Origin: Streptomyces alboflavus
GTDB lineage: Bacteria; Actinomycetota; Actinomycetes; Streptomycetales; Streptomycetaceae
NCBI RefSeq assembly: GCF_000716675.1
Contig: NZ_JNXT01000059.1
Coordinates: 62,001 to 126,000, forward strand
Direction: 5' to 3'
Length of the DNA stretch: 64,000 nt
Shown here piece by piece: positions 34,661 to 42,569 of the stretch. The notes beneath the pieces were generated by a model. That model did no database searches. It saw nothing but the letters and a program-made list of their open reading frames with translations, and had not been told where the DNA came from. Every line of letters begins with the position of its first letter. Within the stretch, counting starts at the first letter, position 1. The position numbers were made by a program, and so were the translations under genes.

Positions 34661-35754
34661 GTGCGAGCGTCCTGTACGACGCGCCGGGACCGAAGGCCCG
34701 TCTGCGCAACCGGATCTACACGGTCATCGGCTCGCTCGCCGTGCTCGGCCTGATCGTCTTCGCGATCTTCCGACTGCACGACAAGGGCCAGCTGGAGCCC
34801 GAGGTCTGGGACATCTTCAACAACGCGGGCGTGCGGAACAAGATCCGCGACGGCCTCCTGAGCACCCTCAAGGTGTTCGCCCTCGCGGGAGTCCTCTCGC
34901 TCGCCCTCGGCCTGCTGCTCTCCGTCGGCCGGCTCTCGGACCACCGGGCGATCCGCTGGTTCGCCACGGGCTTCATCGAGCTGTTCCGCGCCGTCCCGCT
35001 GCTGATCACCATCTACGCGCTGTGGGTGCTGATCCTCACGTACCAGAAGGACCTGGGCGTGATCGGCGAGAACGCCTCCTTCTGGGCCCTGGTCATCGGC
35101 CTCACCGTGTACAACGGCTGCGTCCAGGCCGAGGTGTTCCGCGCGGGCGTCAACGCCGTGCCCCGCGGTCAGGTCGAGGCCGGGTACGCGCTCGGCCTGC
35201 GCAAGTCGCAGGTCATGATCACCCTGCAGATGCCCCAGGCGATCCGCGCGATGCTGCCGACGGTCATCAGCCAGCTGGTGGTGACGCTGAAGGACACGTC
35301 CCTCGGCTACATCATCACGTACGACGAACTGCTCTTCGCCGCCCGCACGATGGCGAACAACATCATCGTCAACGGCGAGAACCCGATCACCCCCGTGGTC
35401 ATCGTCGTCGGCGCCATCTACATCGTGATGTGTCTGGCCCTCTCGTCCCTCGCCACGTGGATCGAGCGGCGCGGCAGCAGGGCGAAGACGGGCATCAGGG
35501 TGGCGGCCGCCGCGGAGCCCGCCGAGGCCCCGCAGGTGCTCGACAAGCCCGTGTCCCCCGTCGTCCCGCCGACGGCGGACAGCGTGACCGTGGCGGAGGA
35601 CGCGGCCTCTACGGAGAGGGCGGTCTCTACGGGGGACGCGTCCTCTACGGAGGGAGCGACTTCCACGGACGGTACGGCTGACGGTACGGCCCCGACCGAC
35701 GGCGGTGCTGCCGAGCCGCCGGAGGACACCCCGCCTCCGGACCTCAAGAAGTAG
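34657..35754 (+). CDS. gluD: Glutamate-type ABC transporter permease with long C-terminal tail
   Basis: The first 280 residues are a typical partner permease: FIELFRAVPLLITIYALWVL, the EAA loop GCVQAEVFRAGVNAVPRGQV, ALGLRKSQVMITLQMPQAIR. About 85 further residues form a low-complexity Thr/Ser/Ala/Glu/Asp tail with imperfect repeats such as STERAVSTGDASSTEGATST, which is not needed for transport in relatives. Its start overlaps gluC. A terminator hairpin follows 23 bp after the stop. Confidence 0.92.
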   Translation: MSASVLYDAPGPKARLRNRIYTVIGSLAVLGLIVFAIFRLHDKGQLEPEVWDIFNNAGVRNKIRDGLLSTLKVFALAGVLSLALGLLLSVGRLSDHRAIRWFATGFIELFRAVPLLITIYALWVLILTYQKDLGVIGENASFWALVIGLTVYNGCVQAEVFRAGVNAVPRGQVEAGYALGLRKSQVMITLQMPQAIRAMLPTVISQLVVTLKDTSLGYIITYDELLFAARTMANNIIVNGENPITPVVIVVGAIYIVMCLALSSLATWIERRGSRAKTGIRVAAAAEPAEAPQVLDKPVSPVVPPTADSVTVAEDAASTERAVSTGDASSTEGATSTDGTADGTAPTDGGAAEPPEDTPPPDLKK

Positions 35755-35777
35755 CGTTCGCGCACGCACACCGCGAT

Positions 35778-35801
35778 GGCCCGCCGGAACACCGGCGGGC
35801 C
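35778..35801. terminator. Terminator of the gluABCD operon
   Basis: A perfect hairpin with 10-bp arms GGCCCGCCGG and CCGGCGGGCC and loop AACA, 23 bp after gluD. Confidence 0.85.
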
Positions 35802-35976
35802 GTCGCCGTTCCGGTGCGCCGCCCAGTCTCCCGACGGGGTACGCCCCGAGCGTCCGCTTGACGGGGTGCCATGCAGTCTGTTGCATACGTTCTGTGATCG
35901 TGCACCGGGCTCCAACTGCCATTTCCTGTACGTACGTCCAGCGCCCCCGGACCGTCCTGGCAGGAGGCCGCGCGCC

Positions 35977-37767
35977 GTGGACCCGGTGATCGTCGTCGGC
36001 GCGGGTCCCGTCGGCCTCACCCTCGCCCTGGCCCTCGCACGTCACTCAGTTCCCACCGTGGTCCTCGACGAAGGACCCGGCAAGGACGAGCAGCGCCCCG
36101 CGCGGACCGCTGTCCTGCGCGAGGACACCACGGCGCTCGTCGAACGGCTCACCGGGCACTCCTTCGGCGACGCGGAGACCGGCGCGCGCTGGACCGGATG
36201 GCGTTCGATGCGCCGCAAGCAGGTGATGCGCGAGCTCACGTTCAGTGACGAGCTGCCTTCTCCGCTGCACGTCCCGCAGCACGAGCTGACCGGCGCGCTG
36301 CGCGCCGCCATCGCCGACGAACGCCTCGTCAAGGTCGCCGTGGAGAGCAAGCTCGACGCCCTGGAGCAGGACGCCTCCGGGCTCACCGCCCACACGCGCG
36401 GCCTCAAGGACACCTGGTGGCGTGGCAGTTATCTGGTGGGGTGCGACGGGCCCCGCTCGACGGTGCGCAAGCTGCTCGACGTCCGCTTCCCGGGGCGCAC
36501 GGCGGTGGAGCGGCACGCGGTCGCCGCGCTGCGCACGGAACTTCCGTGGCCCGGCCAGGCGTTGTTGCATCGGAGCCCTCCTTGGCGCGGTGGCGGTGCC
36601 GAGGTGACGGGACGTCCGCTGGCCGACGGCGCGTGGCGGATCGACTGGCTCCTGCCGCCGCGCGGCGAGCTGGTGACACCCGACGTCCTCGTGACCCGCA
36701 TCCGCGAGACGCTCGCCGGCTGGTCCGGCGGCGCCACACCGGCGTACGAACTGCTCGACACCGGCGTCCACACCGTCCACCACCGCCTCGCCCGCCGGTG
36801 GCGGGTCGGCCGTGCCTTCCTGGCCGGGGACGCCGCGCACCTCCTCGGCGCGCTCGGCACCCACGGCCTGGACGAGGGCCTGCGCGACGCGGACAACCTC
36901 GCCTGGAAGCTGGCCCTCGCCTGGCACCACGGCCCGCGCGAGGTCCTGCTCGACAGCTATCAGGCCGAGCGCCGCGGCGCCGTCTCCGGCCGGCTGCGCG
37001 CCGCCGACCAGGCGCTGCCCGCGCTGCGCGGCGGCAAGGGCCTGCGGGCGTATGTCCCAGGGACCGCGCGCGGGCAGGACGCCCTGCTCATGGACGGCCA
37101 CGTGGGCAACGGACAGCTGGGCGGCCCCGGCAGGTACGCCGACTCGCCGCTGGCCCCGGAGAGTTCGGACTCCGTCGTGGCGGTGGACACGGAACCGGGC
37201 AGTCCGGTCACCGATGTGGGCGTGACCGCGCCCGACGGCACCTTCGTCCGGCTGCGGGACCGGCTCGGCCGCGGCCATCTGCTCGTCGTCCTTGTGGCGC
37301 CGGGCACCGTCGTGTGGGAGCGGCGGCACTGGGTGACGGCCGGGATCATGCCCCGGCTCGCCGCCGCGGTCACCGCGCTCCCCCACCCCGCCGAACTCCT
37401 CGTCGCGGAGGCCTACCCGGGCGCCGCGGCGCACAGCGTCCTTCTCGTACGCCCCGACGGCCATCTGGTCACCGCGCTCAGCGGGGTGCGTCCGGCGGAG
37501 CTGTACGCGGCGGCCGAGGCGGCGCTGGGTGAAGGGGCGGGGAAGGGGGGTGCGGGCGGGAGCGGTGCGGATTCCCGCTCCGGTTCGGGTCCCGGTTCCG
37601 GTCCCGGCGAGGCGTCCGGCGCCTCGCCCGAGCACATGTCCGACTCCGAATCGGGCGCGCCCGCCCGGGCCCCGTCCAACACCCCGTCCAACGCCCCCTC
37701 CAACGCCCCCTCCAACGCTCCGACCAGCGGAAAGCGCGGCCCCAAGAAGTCCGGTGGTTCATCCTGA
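35977..37767 (+). CDS. FAD-dependent aromatic-type monooxygenase
   Basis: The 596-residue protein is a class A flavin monooxygenase. It shows the FAD fold VIVVGAGPVGLTLALALARH, the DG motif YLVGCDGPRSTVRKLL, and the GD motif FLAGDAAHLLGALGTHGLDE. A thioredoxin-like C-terminal domain (LVVLVAPGTVVWERR; LLVRPDGHLVTAL) is typical of phenol hydroxylase-type members. The last 80 residues are Gly/Ser-rich and end in Ala-Pro-Ser-Asn repeats and a basic tail. GTG 35977 follows AGGAGG. It stands alone, so no pathway is indicated. Confidence 0.9.
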   Translation: MDPVIVVGAGPVGLTLALALARHSVPTVVLDEGPGKDEQRPARTAVLREDTTALVERLTGHSFGDAETGARWTGWRSMRRKQVMRELTFSDELPSPLHVPQHELTGALRAAIADERLVKVAVESKLDALEQDASGLTAHTRGLKDTWWRGSYLVGCDGPRSTVRKLLDVRFPGRTAVERHAVAALRTELPWPGQALLHRSPPWRGGGAEVTGRPLADGAWRIDWLLPPRGELVTPDVLVTRIRETLAGWSGGATPAYELLDTGVHTVHHRLARRWRVGRAFLAGDAAHLLGALGTHGLDEGLRDADNLAWKLALAWHHGPREVLLDSYQAERRGAVSGRLRAADQALPALRGGKGLRAYVPGTARGQDALLMDGHVGNGQLGGPGRYADSPLAPESSDSVVAVDTEPGSPVTDVGVTAPDGTFVRLRDRLGRGHLLVVLVAPGTVVWERRHWVTAGIMPRLAAAVTALPHPAELLVAEAYPGAAAHSVLLVRPDGHLVTALSGVRPAELYAAAEAALGEGAGKGGAGGSGADSRSGSGPGSGPGEASGASPEHMSDSESGAPARAPSNTPSNAPSNAPSNAPTSGKRGPKKSGGSS

Positions 37768-37798
37768 GATCACCGACCGACCGGATGCTGAACATGAG

Positions 37799-37827
37799 TT
37801 GACCGTCTCCCGGCCGCATGGTCTACT
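37799..37827 (+). promoter_or_regulatory. Promoter of the cysteine leader/dioxygenase operon
   Basis: TTGACC (37799-37804) and TCTACT (37822-37827) are 17 bp apart. Transcription would begin at or next to the leader ATG at 37835, giving a leaderless message. The leader has no ribosome site, which agrees. Confidence 0.65.
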
Positions 37828-37834
37828 CCGGACC

Positions 37835-37921
37835 ATGACCGACACCGCTGTTCGCCTGTGGCGGAGGGTCCATATGGACCTCGTCCGCTATGCGGGCTGC
37901 GTGTGTCGGCCGTCCTGCTGA
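37835..37921 (+). CDS. Cysteine-rich leader peptide ahead of cysteine dioxygenase
   Basis: This 28-residue ORF reads MTDTAVRLWRRVHMDLVRYA and then GCVCRPSC, ending in TGA at 37921. Three of the last seven residues are Cys. Short leaders with the VHMDLVRY-type core and Cys-rich ends are recurrent upstream of sulfur genes in actinomycetes, and Cys-rich upstream ORFs act as cysteine-responsive attenuators in mycobacteria. It is too short to be an enzyme. A promoter overlaps its start, and a 10-bp hairpin (37941-37965) lies between it and the dioxygenase. The regulatory role is inferred. Confidence 0.78.
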   Translation: MTDTAVRLWRRVHMDLVRYAGCVCRPSC

Positions 37922-37940
37922 ATTCGCCATTCCCCTTTCC

Positions 37941-37965
37941 GCGCATGCCGTACGTCGGCGTGCGC
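37941..37965 (+). promoter_or_regulatory. Hairpin between leader peptide and cysteine dioxygenase
   Basis: GCGCATGCCG and CGGCGTGCGC pair over 10 bp with one G-U pair and loop TACGT. It ends 26 bases before the dioxygenase ATG. It is a candidate attenuation or translation-control hairpin. Confidence 0.5.
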
Positions 37966-37991
37966 TTCCGCGAACTCACTGGACGGCCCCC

Positions 37992-38552
37992 ATGTCTGCC
38001 TCCGTACCGGCCTCTGCTCCCGTACCCGCCGCGCTGCCCACGCCCGCCCGGCCGACGGCGAAGCCCACCTCGGCCGAGCTCCTCGACTTCGTGCGCCGCG
38101 CCGCGGCCGACACCGACCTCATCGCCTCGCTGCCCCTGGACGCGGAGGGCCGCACCTGGGTCCGCCTCGAAGGCCCCCAGGGAAGTGAGGCCTGGCTGAT
38201 CGGCTGGCCGCCCGGCACCGGCACCGGCTGGCACGACCACGCCGAGTCGGTGGGCGCGTTCACCACCGCCGCGGGCACCCTCAAGGAGAACTCGCTCGCC
38301 GCCCGCCTGCCCACCGACGGCTGGAAGACCCTGGAACTCGCCGAGAGCGTCGACCGCGAACGCCGCCTCGCCACCGGACAGGGCCGGGCCTTCGGCCGCA
38401 ACCACGTGCACGAGGTGCTCAACGAGTCCACGGACCAGCACGCCATCTCCGTGCACGCCTACTACCCCCCGCTCCCGCAGATCCGCCGCTACAGCCGTAC
38501 CGGCGCCGTGCTGCGCCTGGAGCACGTCGAGCGCCCGGAGGACTGGCAGTGA
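37992..38552 (+). CDS. Cysteine dioxygenase
   Basis: This cupin enzyme oxidises cysteine to cysteine sulfinate with iron and oxygen. The 186-residue protein has the first metal motif in GWHDHAESVGAFTTAAGTLK and the third ligand in RNHVHEVLNESTDQHAISVH. A Pro/Ala-rich N-terminus of about 30 residues precedes it. ATG 37992 is the first good start after the leader peptide; an in-frame GTG at 37890 would overlap the leader. The rhodanese gene overlaps its stop, so the two handle sulfur together. Confidence 0.9.
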   Translation: MSASVPASAPVPAALPTPARPTAKPTSAELLDFVRRAAADTDLIASLPLDAEGRTWVRLEGPQGSEAWLIGWPPGTGTGWHDHAESVGAFTTAAGTLKENSLAARLPTDGWKTLELAESVDRERRLATGQGRAFGRNHVHEVLNESTDQHAISVHAYYPPLPQIRRYSRTGAVLRLEHVERPEDWQ

Positions 38553-39007
38553 GCGCGGGCCTGGAAGTGAACGGCGTCCCCGGGGTCCCGGCGGAGCAGC
38601 GCCCCTCCGGAGAACCCCAGTCCCCCGTGGGCATCGACGAGTTGCTGGAGCGGGTGCGGCGCGGGCTCGACCGGGTCACCCCTGAGCAGGCGTACGAGAT
38701 CGCGTACTCGGACGGGCTGCTCGTCGACACCCGGTACGCGGAGCTGCGCGAGCGGGACGGCCTGATCCCCGGCGCCATCGTCGTCGAACGCAACGAACTG
38801 GAATGGCGCCTCGACCCCCAGGGCAGCCACCGCGCCCCCGAGGCCACCAGCCACGAACTGCGGGTCGTGGTGTTCTGCAACGAGGGCTACGCGTCGAGCC
38901 TCGCGGCCGCCTCCCTGCGGCAGTTGGGACTGCGGCACGCTACGGACCTCATCGGCGGGTTCCAGGCGTGGAAGGCGGCGGGCTTGCCGGTCGAGCAGGC
39001 CGAGTAG
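38549..39007 (+). CDS. Rhodanese-like sulfurtransferase
   Basis: The 152-residue protein is a single rhodanese domain: LVDTRYAELRERDGLIPGAI, the active-site loop VVFCNEGYASSLAAASLRQL with catalytic Cys, and DLIGGFQAWKAAGLP. It would move sulfane sulfur to cyanide, thiols or acceptor proteins. GTG 38549 overlaps the dioxygenase stop (GTGA). The stop codon TAG lies in the first of three GCCGAGTAG repeats. Confidence 0.92.
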   Translation: MSAGLEVNGVPGVPAEQRPSGEPQSPVGIDELLERVRRGLDRVTPEQAYEIAYSDGLLVDTRYAELRERDGLIPGAIVVERNELEWRLDPQGSHRAPEATSHELRVVVFCNEGYASSLAAASLRQLGLRHATDLIGGFQAWKAAGLPVEQAE

Positions 39008-39062
39008 GCCGAGTAGGCCGAGTAGGAGTAACGAGTAGACGGGTAGACGGGTAAACGAGTAA
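38999..39062. repeat. Two tandem arrays of stop-containing repeats at the rhodanese end
   Basis: Three perfect copies of GCCGAGTAG (38999-39025) are followed, after five bases, by four copies of ACGRGTAR (39031-39062). Every unit contains TAG or TAA. The first unit supplies the gene's stop codon. Confidence 0.9.
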
Positions 39063-39076
39063 GAGGCGTCCGCCAT

Positions 39077-39121
39077 TGCGTACGCCCCTTACTCCCTCAG
39101 TGCGTACGCCGCCTACTCCCT
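39077..39121. repeat. 21-bp direct repeat at the end of the permease gene
   Basis: Units at 39077-39097 and 39101-39121 begin TGCGTACGCC and match at 19 of 21 positions. The second covers the stop codon of the minus-strand permease gene. Confidence 0.75.
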
Positions 39122-41674
39122 GGCCGTCGCGAGCGTGACCGGGCGTGGCTTCAGGGCGGCCCGGCCGGGCAGTGCCGTCGCCGTCAGGGCGAGCAGCCCG
39201 GCGACGCCGACCACGGCCGCGAGGACGAGGGGCAGGACGGCCGGCGCCGCGGCGCCGGTCATGCCGACGCTGAAGCCGGTCAGGACAGCGAGGGCGATGC
39301 CACTGCCGAGCACGGTCGCGAGGAGCAGGACGGCGAGTGCCTCGGTGCGCAGCATCCGCAGGACCTGGCGGCGCGTCGCGCCGGCGAGGCGGAGCAGCGC
39401 GAACTCCCGGGCGCGTTCGGAGATCGACATGGCGAACGTGTTGACGACGGCGATCGAGGTGAACGCCAGGATCAGGCCCATGGCCACGTGGTTCACCTCG
39501 GCGTTCGCCTGCCCGCGCTCGGCCTGGAGGGTGCCGACCGCGGAGGGTGACTGTACTTGTACGTTCGGGAACTTCGTGAGGGCCTTGGAGAGTTGATCCT
39601 TCGTACGGTCGGTCTTGACGAGGACCGTGGCGGCGAGCGGGTTGTCGACGTGGCGGGCGACCAGCGCGTGGGCCATGGTCAGATCGCCGAAGCCGAGCCC
39701 GCGCGCGTAGACGGCGGTGACCTTCAGGGTCGTCGGGGTGCCGTCGCCGAGGGTGAGCTTGAGGCTGCTGCCGGGCCGCACGCCGAGCTGGTCGGCAGCG
39801 ACCTCGCTGAGGGCGACATCGCCCGCGCCGAAGGACGTCAGCGAGCCCGCGGTGACATCCGGGTCCCAGGTGTGCCCGAGGCCCGCCGGGGTCACGCCCT
39901 GCGCCGGGTACTTGTCGAGGCCGACGCGGACGGTCGTGCGGACGACCTCGGTGACGGCGTCGACGCCCGCGGCTGTCCGCAGCTGCCCGGCGGCCTGCCC
40001 GGGCACGCCCGGCCCCCGCGCGGTCAGGACCCAGTCCGCGCGGACGCCGTCGCGGGCCTGGGCGGTGGCGGCGGCGTCGAGCGTGGGCTGGACGAACAGG
40101 ACGGTGCAGGTCATGCCGATGAGCAGGACGAGGGGGGTGACGGCTGCGGCCATGCGGGCGGCGTTGCCGCGCAGGTTGGCGTGCGCGAGGCGGCCGCCGG
40201 GGCCGGTCATGCGCAGCGGGAGGCGGAGCAGGGCGGCGGCCGCCTTCACGATGAGCGGCCCGAGCAGGGCGACGGAGGTGGCGAGGACCACAACGGCCAG
40301 GAAGGTGACGGGAGTCGAGGCGGGTTCGGTGCGCAGGCTGCCGAGGACGACGACGAGGGCGATCCCTCCGGCGAGGAGGGCGAGGCCTGCCCCGATGCGG
40401 GCCCAGGACGGCCTTGTGGGCTCAACGCGGGCCTCGGCGAGGGCTTCGCCCGGGCGGATCCGCACGATGCGGCGCGCGGAGAGGCGGGCGGCGGCCCAGG
40501 CGCCCAGGAGCGTCGCGGCGAAGGCGGCGAGCAGCGGGAAGGGGCTGACGACGCGGTCGAGGGTCGCCGGGACCGCGCCGCGGGACACGAACTCGTCGTA
40601 CAACAGGCCGCCGAGCGGGATTCCGGCGAGCGCGCCGAGCACTCCCCCGGCCGCTCCGACGATGAGCGCCTCACGGCCGAGCAGACGGCGGATCTGCTTG
40701 GGGCTCGCGGCGATGGCGCGCAGCAGGGCCAGTTCGCGGTGGCGCTGCTGGATGGAGAGCGCGAAGGTGCCGACGACCACGAGGACGGCGACGAGCAGGG
40801 AGGTGCCGCCCATCGCGCCGCCGATGCTGACCAGGCGCACCCGGGCGCCCGCGGCGTCGAGGAACTCGACCGGCCCCCGGTCGCCACCGGCGTTGACCTG
40901 CGCGGTCGTGCCGCTGAGTGCCTTCTTGACGGCGTCCTTGAGCTGGTCGGCGGAGGTGCCGTCGGCCGGTACGACACCCACGGCGGTGACCTTGCCCGGG
41001 TGGGCGGCGAGCCGCTGGGCCTCCTGGGTGGAGAAGAACAGCGCGGTCTGGTGTGCGAGCGCGCCGTCGCCACTGCCGTCGCCGCGGCCGGGAGTGGCGA
41101 TGCCCGTGACGCGGTACGTGCGCGGGGCCTGTGTCGACTGCACGGTGAGGCGGTCGCCGGGTTCGAGTCCGGCGCGGTCGGCGAGGCCGCGGTCGATGAC
41201 GAGGTCGGTGTCGGCGCGCGGGGCCCGGCCTGTGGCGATCCGGAAGGGCGTGAGGGCGGCCGACGTCCAGGCGTGGCCGTACGCGGGGCGGCTCGCGTCA
41301 CGCGCCCCCGGGGGCGTCGACGGCTCGGCCAAGAAGGTCAGTTCGGGCACGACCTTGCCGACGCCGGGGACGTCCTTGAGCCGTTGCGTGACGCTGTCCG
41401 GCAGCCAGGCCCGCTCGGCGATCGGCTTGGCCTTGTGCTTGACCTTGGTCTTGCCCTTCTTGTGCTTGACCGTCGTCTTGTGGACGTTCTGGTCCGCGGA
41501 GACCATCACGGGGGCGGCGGCGTAGCGCTCGGTGCGGATGGTGCCGCGCAGGCCTGTCTCCAGGAGCGTGCCGCAGGCCGTGATGAGCGCTGCGGCGCAC
41601 ATCAACGCGACGAACGCGCCGAGGAATCCGCCTTTGCGGTCCCGGATCGTCTGCAGTGCGTAGCTCAGCATCAT
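39113..41674 (-). CDS. FtsX/MacB-type ABC transporter permease
   Basis: The 853-residue membrane protein has two FtsX repeats, each with an extracytoplasmic domain and three following helices (for example STALLVAVLVVVGTFALSI-type SLLVAVLVVVGTFALSIQQR and GLILAFTSIAVVNTFAMSIS), with the paired motifs RHRELALLRAIAASPKQIRR and AREFALLRLAGATRRQVLRM. Such permeases usually work with a separate ATPase to move lipids, peptides or drugs. None is encoded next to it here. A Lys/His-rich loop (TVKHKKGKTKVKHKAK) lies near residue 70. It overlaps the ArsR-type regulator stop and is probably controlled by it. Confidence 0.9.
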   Translation of the reverse strand: MMLSYALQTIRDRKGGFLGAFVALMCAAALITACGTLLETGLRGTIRTERYAAAPVMVSADQNVHKTTVKHKKGKTKVKHKAKPIAERAWLPDSVTQRLKDVPGVGKVVPELTFLAEPSTPPGARDASRPAYGHAWTSAALTPFRIATGRAPRADTDLVIDRGLADRAGLEPGDRLTVQSTQAPRTYRVTGIATPGRGDGSGDGALAHQTALFFSTQEAQRLAAHPGKVTAVGVVPADGTSADQLKDAVKKALSGTTAQVNAGGDRGPVEFLDAAGARVRLVSIGGAMGGTSLLVAVLVVVGTFALSIQQRHRELALLRAIAASPKQIRRLLGREALIVGAAGGVLGALAGIPLGGLLYDEFVSRGAVPATLDRVVSPFPLLAAFAATLLGAWAAARLSARRIVRIRPGEALAEARVEPTRPSWARIGAGLALLAGGIALVVVLGSLRTEPASTPVTFLAVVVLATSVALLGPLIVKAAAALLRLPLRMTGPGGRLAHANLRGNAARMAAAVTPLVLLIGMTCTVLFVQPTLDAAATAQARDGVRADWVLTARGPGVPGQAAGQLRTAAGVDAVTEVVRTTVRVGLDKYPAQGVTPAGLGHTWDPDVTAGSLTSFGAGDVALSEVAADQLGVRPGSSLKLTLGDGTPTTLKVTAVYARGLGFGDLTMAHALVARHVDNPLAATVLVKTDRTKDQLSKALTKFPNVQVQSPSAVGTLQAERGQANAEVNHVAMGLILAFTSIAVVNTFAMSISERAREFALLRLAGATRRQVLRMLRTEALAVLLLATVLGSGIALAVLTGFSVGMTGAAAPAVLPLVLAAVVGVAGLLALTATALPGRAALKPRPVTLATARE

Positions 41675-42474
41675 GGCGTCTGGGGGCCTTTGCGGTTGTC
41701 GGCGGCCTCGTCGGTCACCGGGGTCGGGAAGGCGAGGAAGCGGGTGAGCACCGTGCGCGCGCCGGGCGGGGTGTCGGCTTCGGGGCGCTTGTAGCGGTTG
41801 AGGAGCGCGATGTACTCCTCGAAGAACTCACGGAGTTCGGCCACCGTCAGGCGCATCGTGCCGCGTGAGTACGGGAAGGCGTCGGCCCATTCGCCTGCGT
41901 CGTCGGCGTCGGTCTCCTGCTGGAGCCGGGCGAAGAGTTCGAGGTCGGCGGCGTACGCGTGGTGGTTCAGCTCGTCCATGACGAGCCGTGTCTCGGCGCT
42001 CTGCCGACTGCGGGGCGGGAAGCGCCGGTCGCCGGGGATCATTCGCCACCAGCGCTCCCGCCCGTGCCCGGGGCCCGGTGTCTCCTCGACGAAGCCGTAG
42101 CGCGCCAGTTCGCGGAGGTGGTAGCTGGTGGCTCCGGTGTTGAGGCCGAGGGCGCGCGCCAGTGTCGCGGAGGTGGCGGGGCCGTGCAGGGTGAGGTGCT
42201 GCAGCATCTGCTGGCGCCGGGGCTGCGCGAGCGCCTTGAGCACCTGGAGGTCGTCGAGCTCCTGTGGTGCGGGCGGGAGGTGGCTGCTCGCGGGGGTGCC
42301 GCCCGCCGACGCCTCGGAGGGGGCGCCGCTCGCCAGCGCCTCGGCCTGCGTGCCGCTCTCAGGTGCCCCGGCGGGCCTGCCGCCCTCCGGAACCCCGGCG
42401 GGGGTGCCGTCTTGGGAGGCACTGCCCTCACCGAGCACGGCGTCGTCGTCAGTGGTGCTCTCGTCCTGAGCCAT
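41671..42474 (-). CDS. ArsR-type HTH regulator of the FtsX permease
   Basis: The 267-residue protein has an acidic, repetitive Ala/Gly/Pro/Glu N-terminus (about 1-72), then an ArsR-like winged helix: QVLKALAQPRRQQMLQHLTL, LARALGLNTGATSYHLRELA and GFVEETPGPGHGRERWWRM. The C-terminal helical part matches actinobacterial helix-turn-helix regulators. ATG 42474 is preferred; GTG 42510 is in frame but lies within the palindrome at 42491-42510, which is likely its operator. Its stop overlaps the permease start, so the pair is coupled. Confidence 0.85.
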   Translation of the reverse strand: MAQDESTTDDDAVLGEGSASQDGTPAGVPEGGRPAGAPESGTQAEALASGAPSEASAGGTPASSHLPPAPQELDDLQVLKALAQPRRQQMLQHLTLHGPATSATLARALGLNTGATSYHLRELARYGFVEETPGPGHGRERWWRMIPGDRRFPPRSRQSAETRLVMDELNHHAYAADLELFARLQQETDADDAGEWADAFPYSRGTMRLTVAELREFFEEYIALLNRYKRPEADTPPGARTVLTRFLAFPTPVTDEAADNRKGPQTP

Positions 42475-42490
42475 GCGTACACAGTCGCCT

Positions 42491-42510
42491 GTGCACAGGT
42501 ATCTGTGCAC
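42491..42510. promoter_or_regulatory. Palindromic operator candidate upstream of the ArsR gene
   Basis: GTGCACAG and CTGTGCAC form a perfect 8-bp inverted repeat around GTAT, 17-36 bases upstream of the ArsR start. The symmetry fits a dimeric winged-helix regulator and suggests autoregulation. Confidence 0.6.
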
Positions 42511-42530
42511 TGAGGCGACCAGGCATGTTC

Positions 42531-42552
42531 AGGGTGGGGACAACCCCACCCT
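42531..42552. terminator. Terminator downstream of recX
   Basis: A perfect hairpin (arms AGGGTGGGG and CCCCACCCT, loop ACAA) lies 17 bases after the recX stop on the minus strand. Confidence 0.8.
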
Positions 42553-42569
42553 CTGGCCGGGATCCCAGG

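Noticed and set aside
41150..41185. tRNA T-arm-like GGTTCGAGTCC
   Set aside because: It lies inside the FtsX permease coding sequence (LEPGDRL region), and no acceptor stem or anticodon arm can be folded around it.
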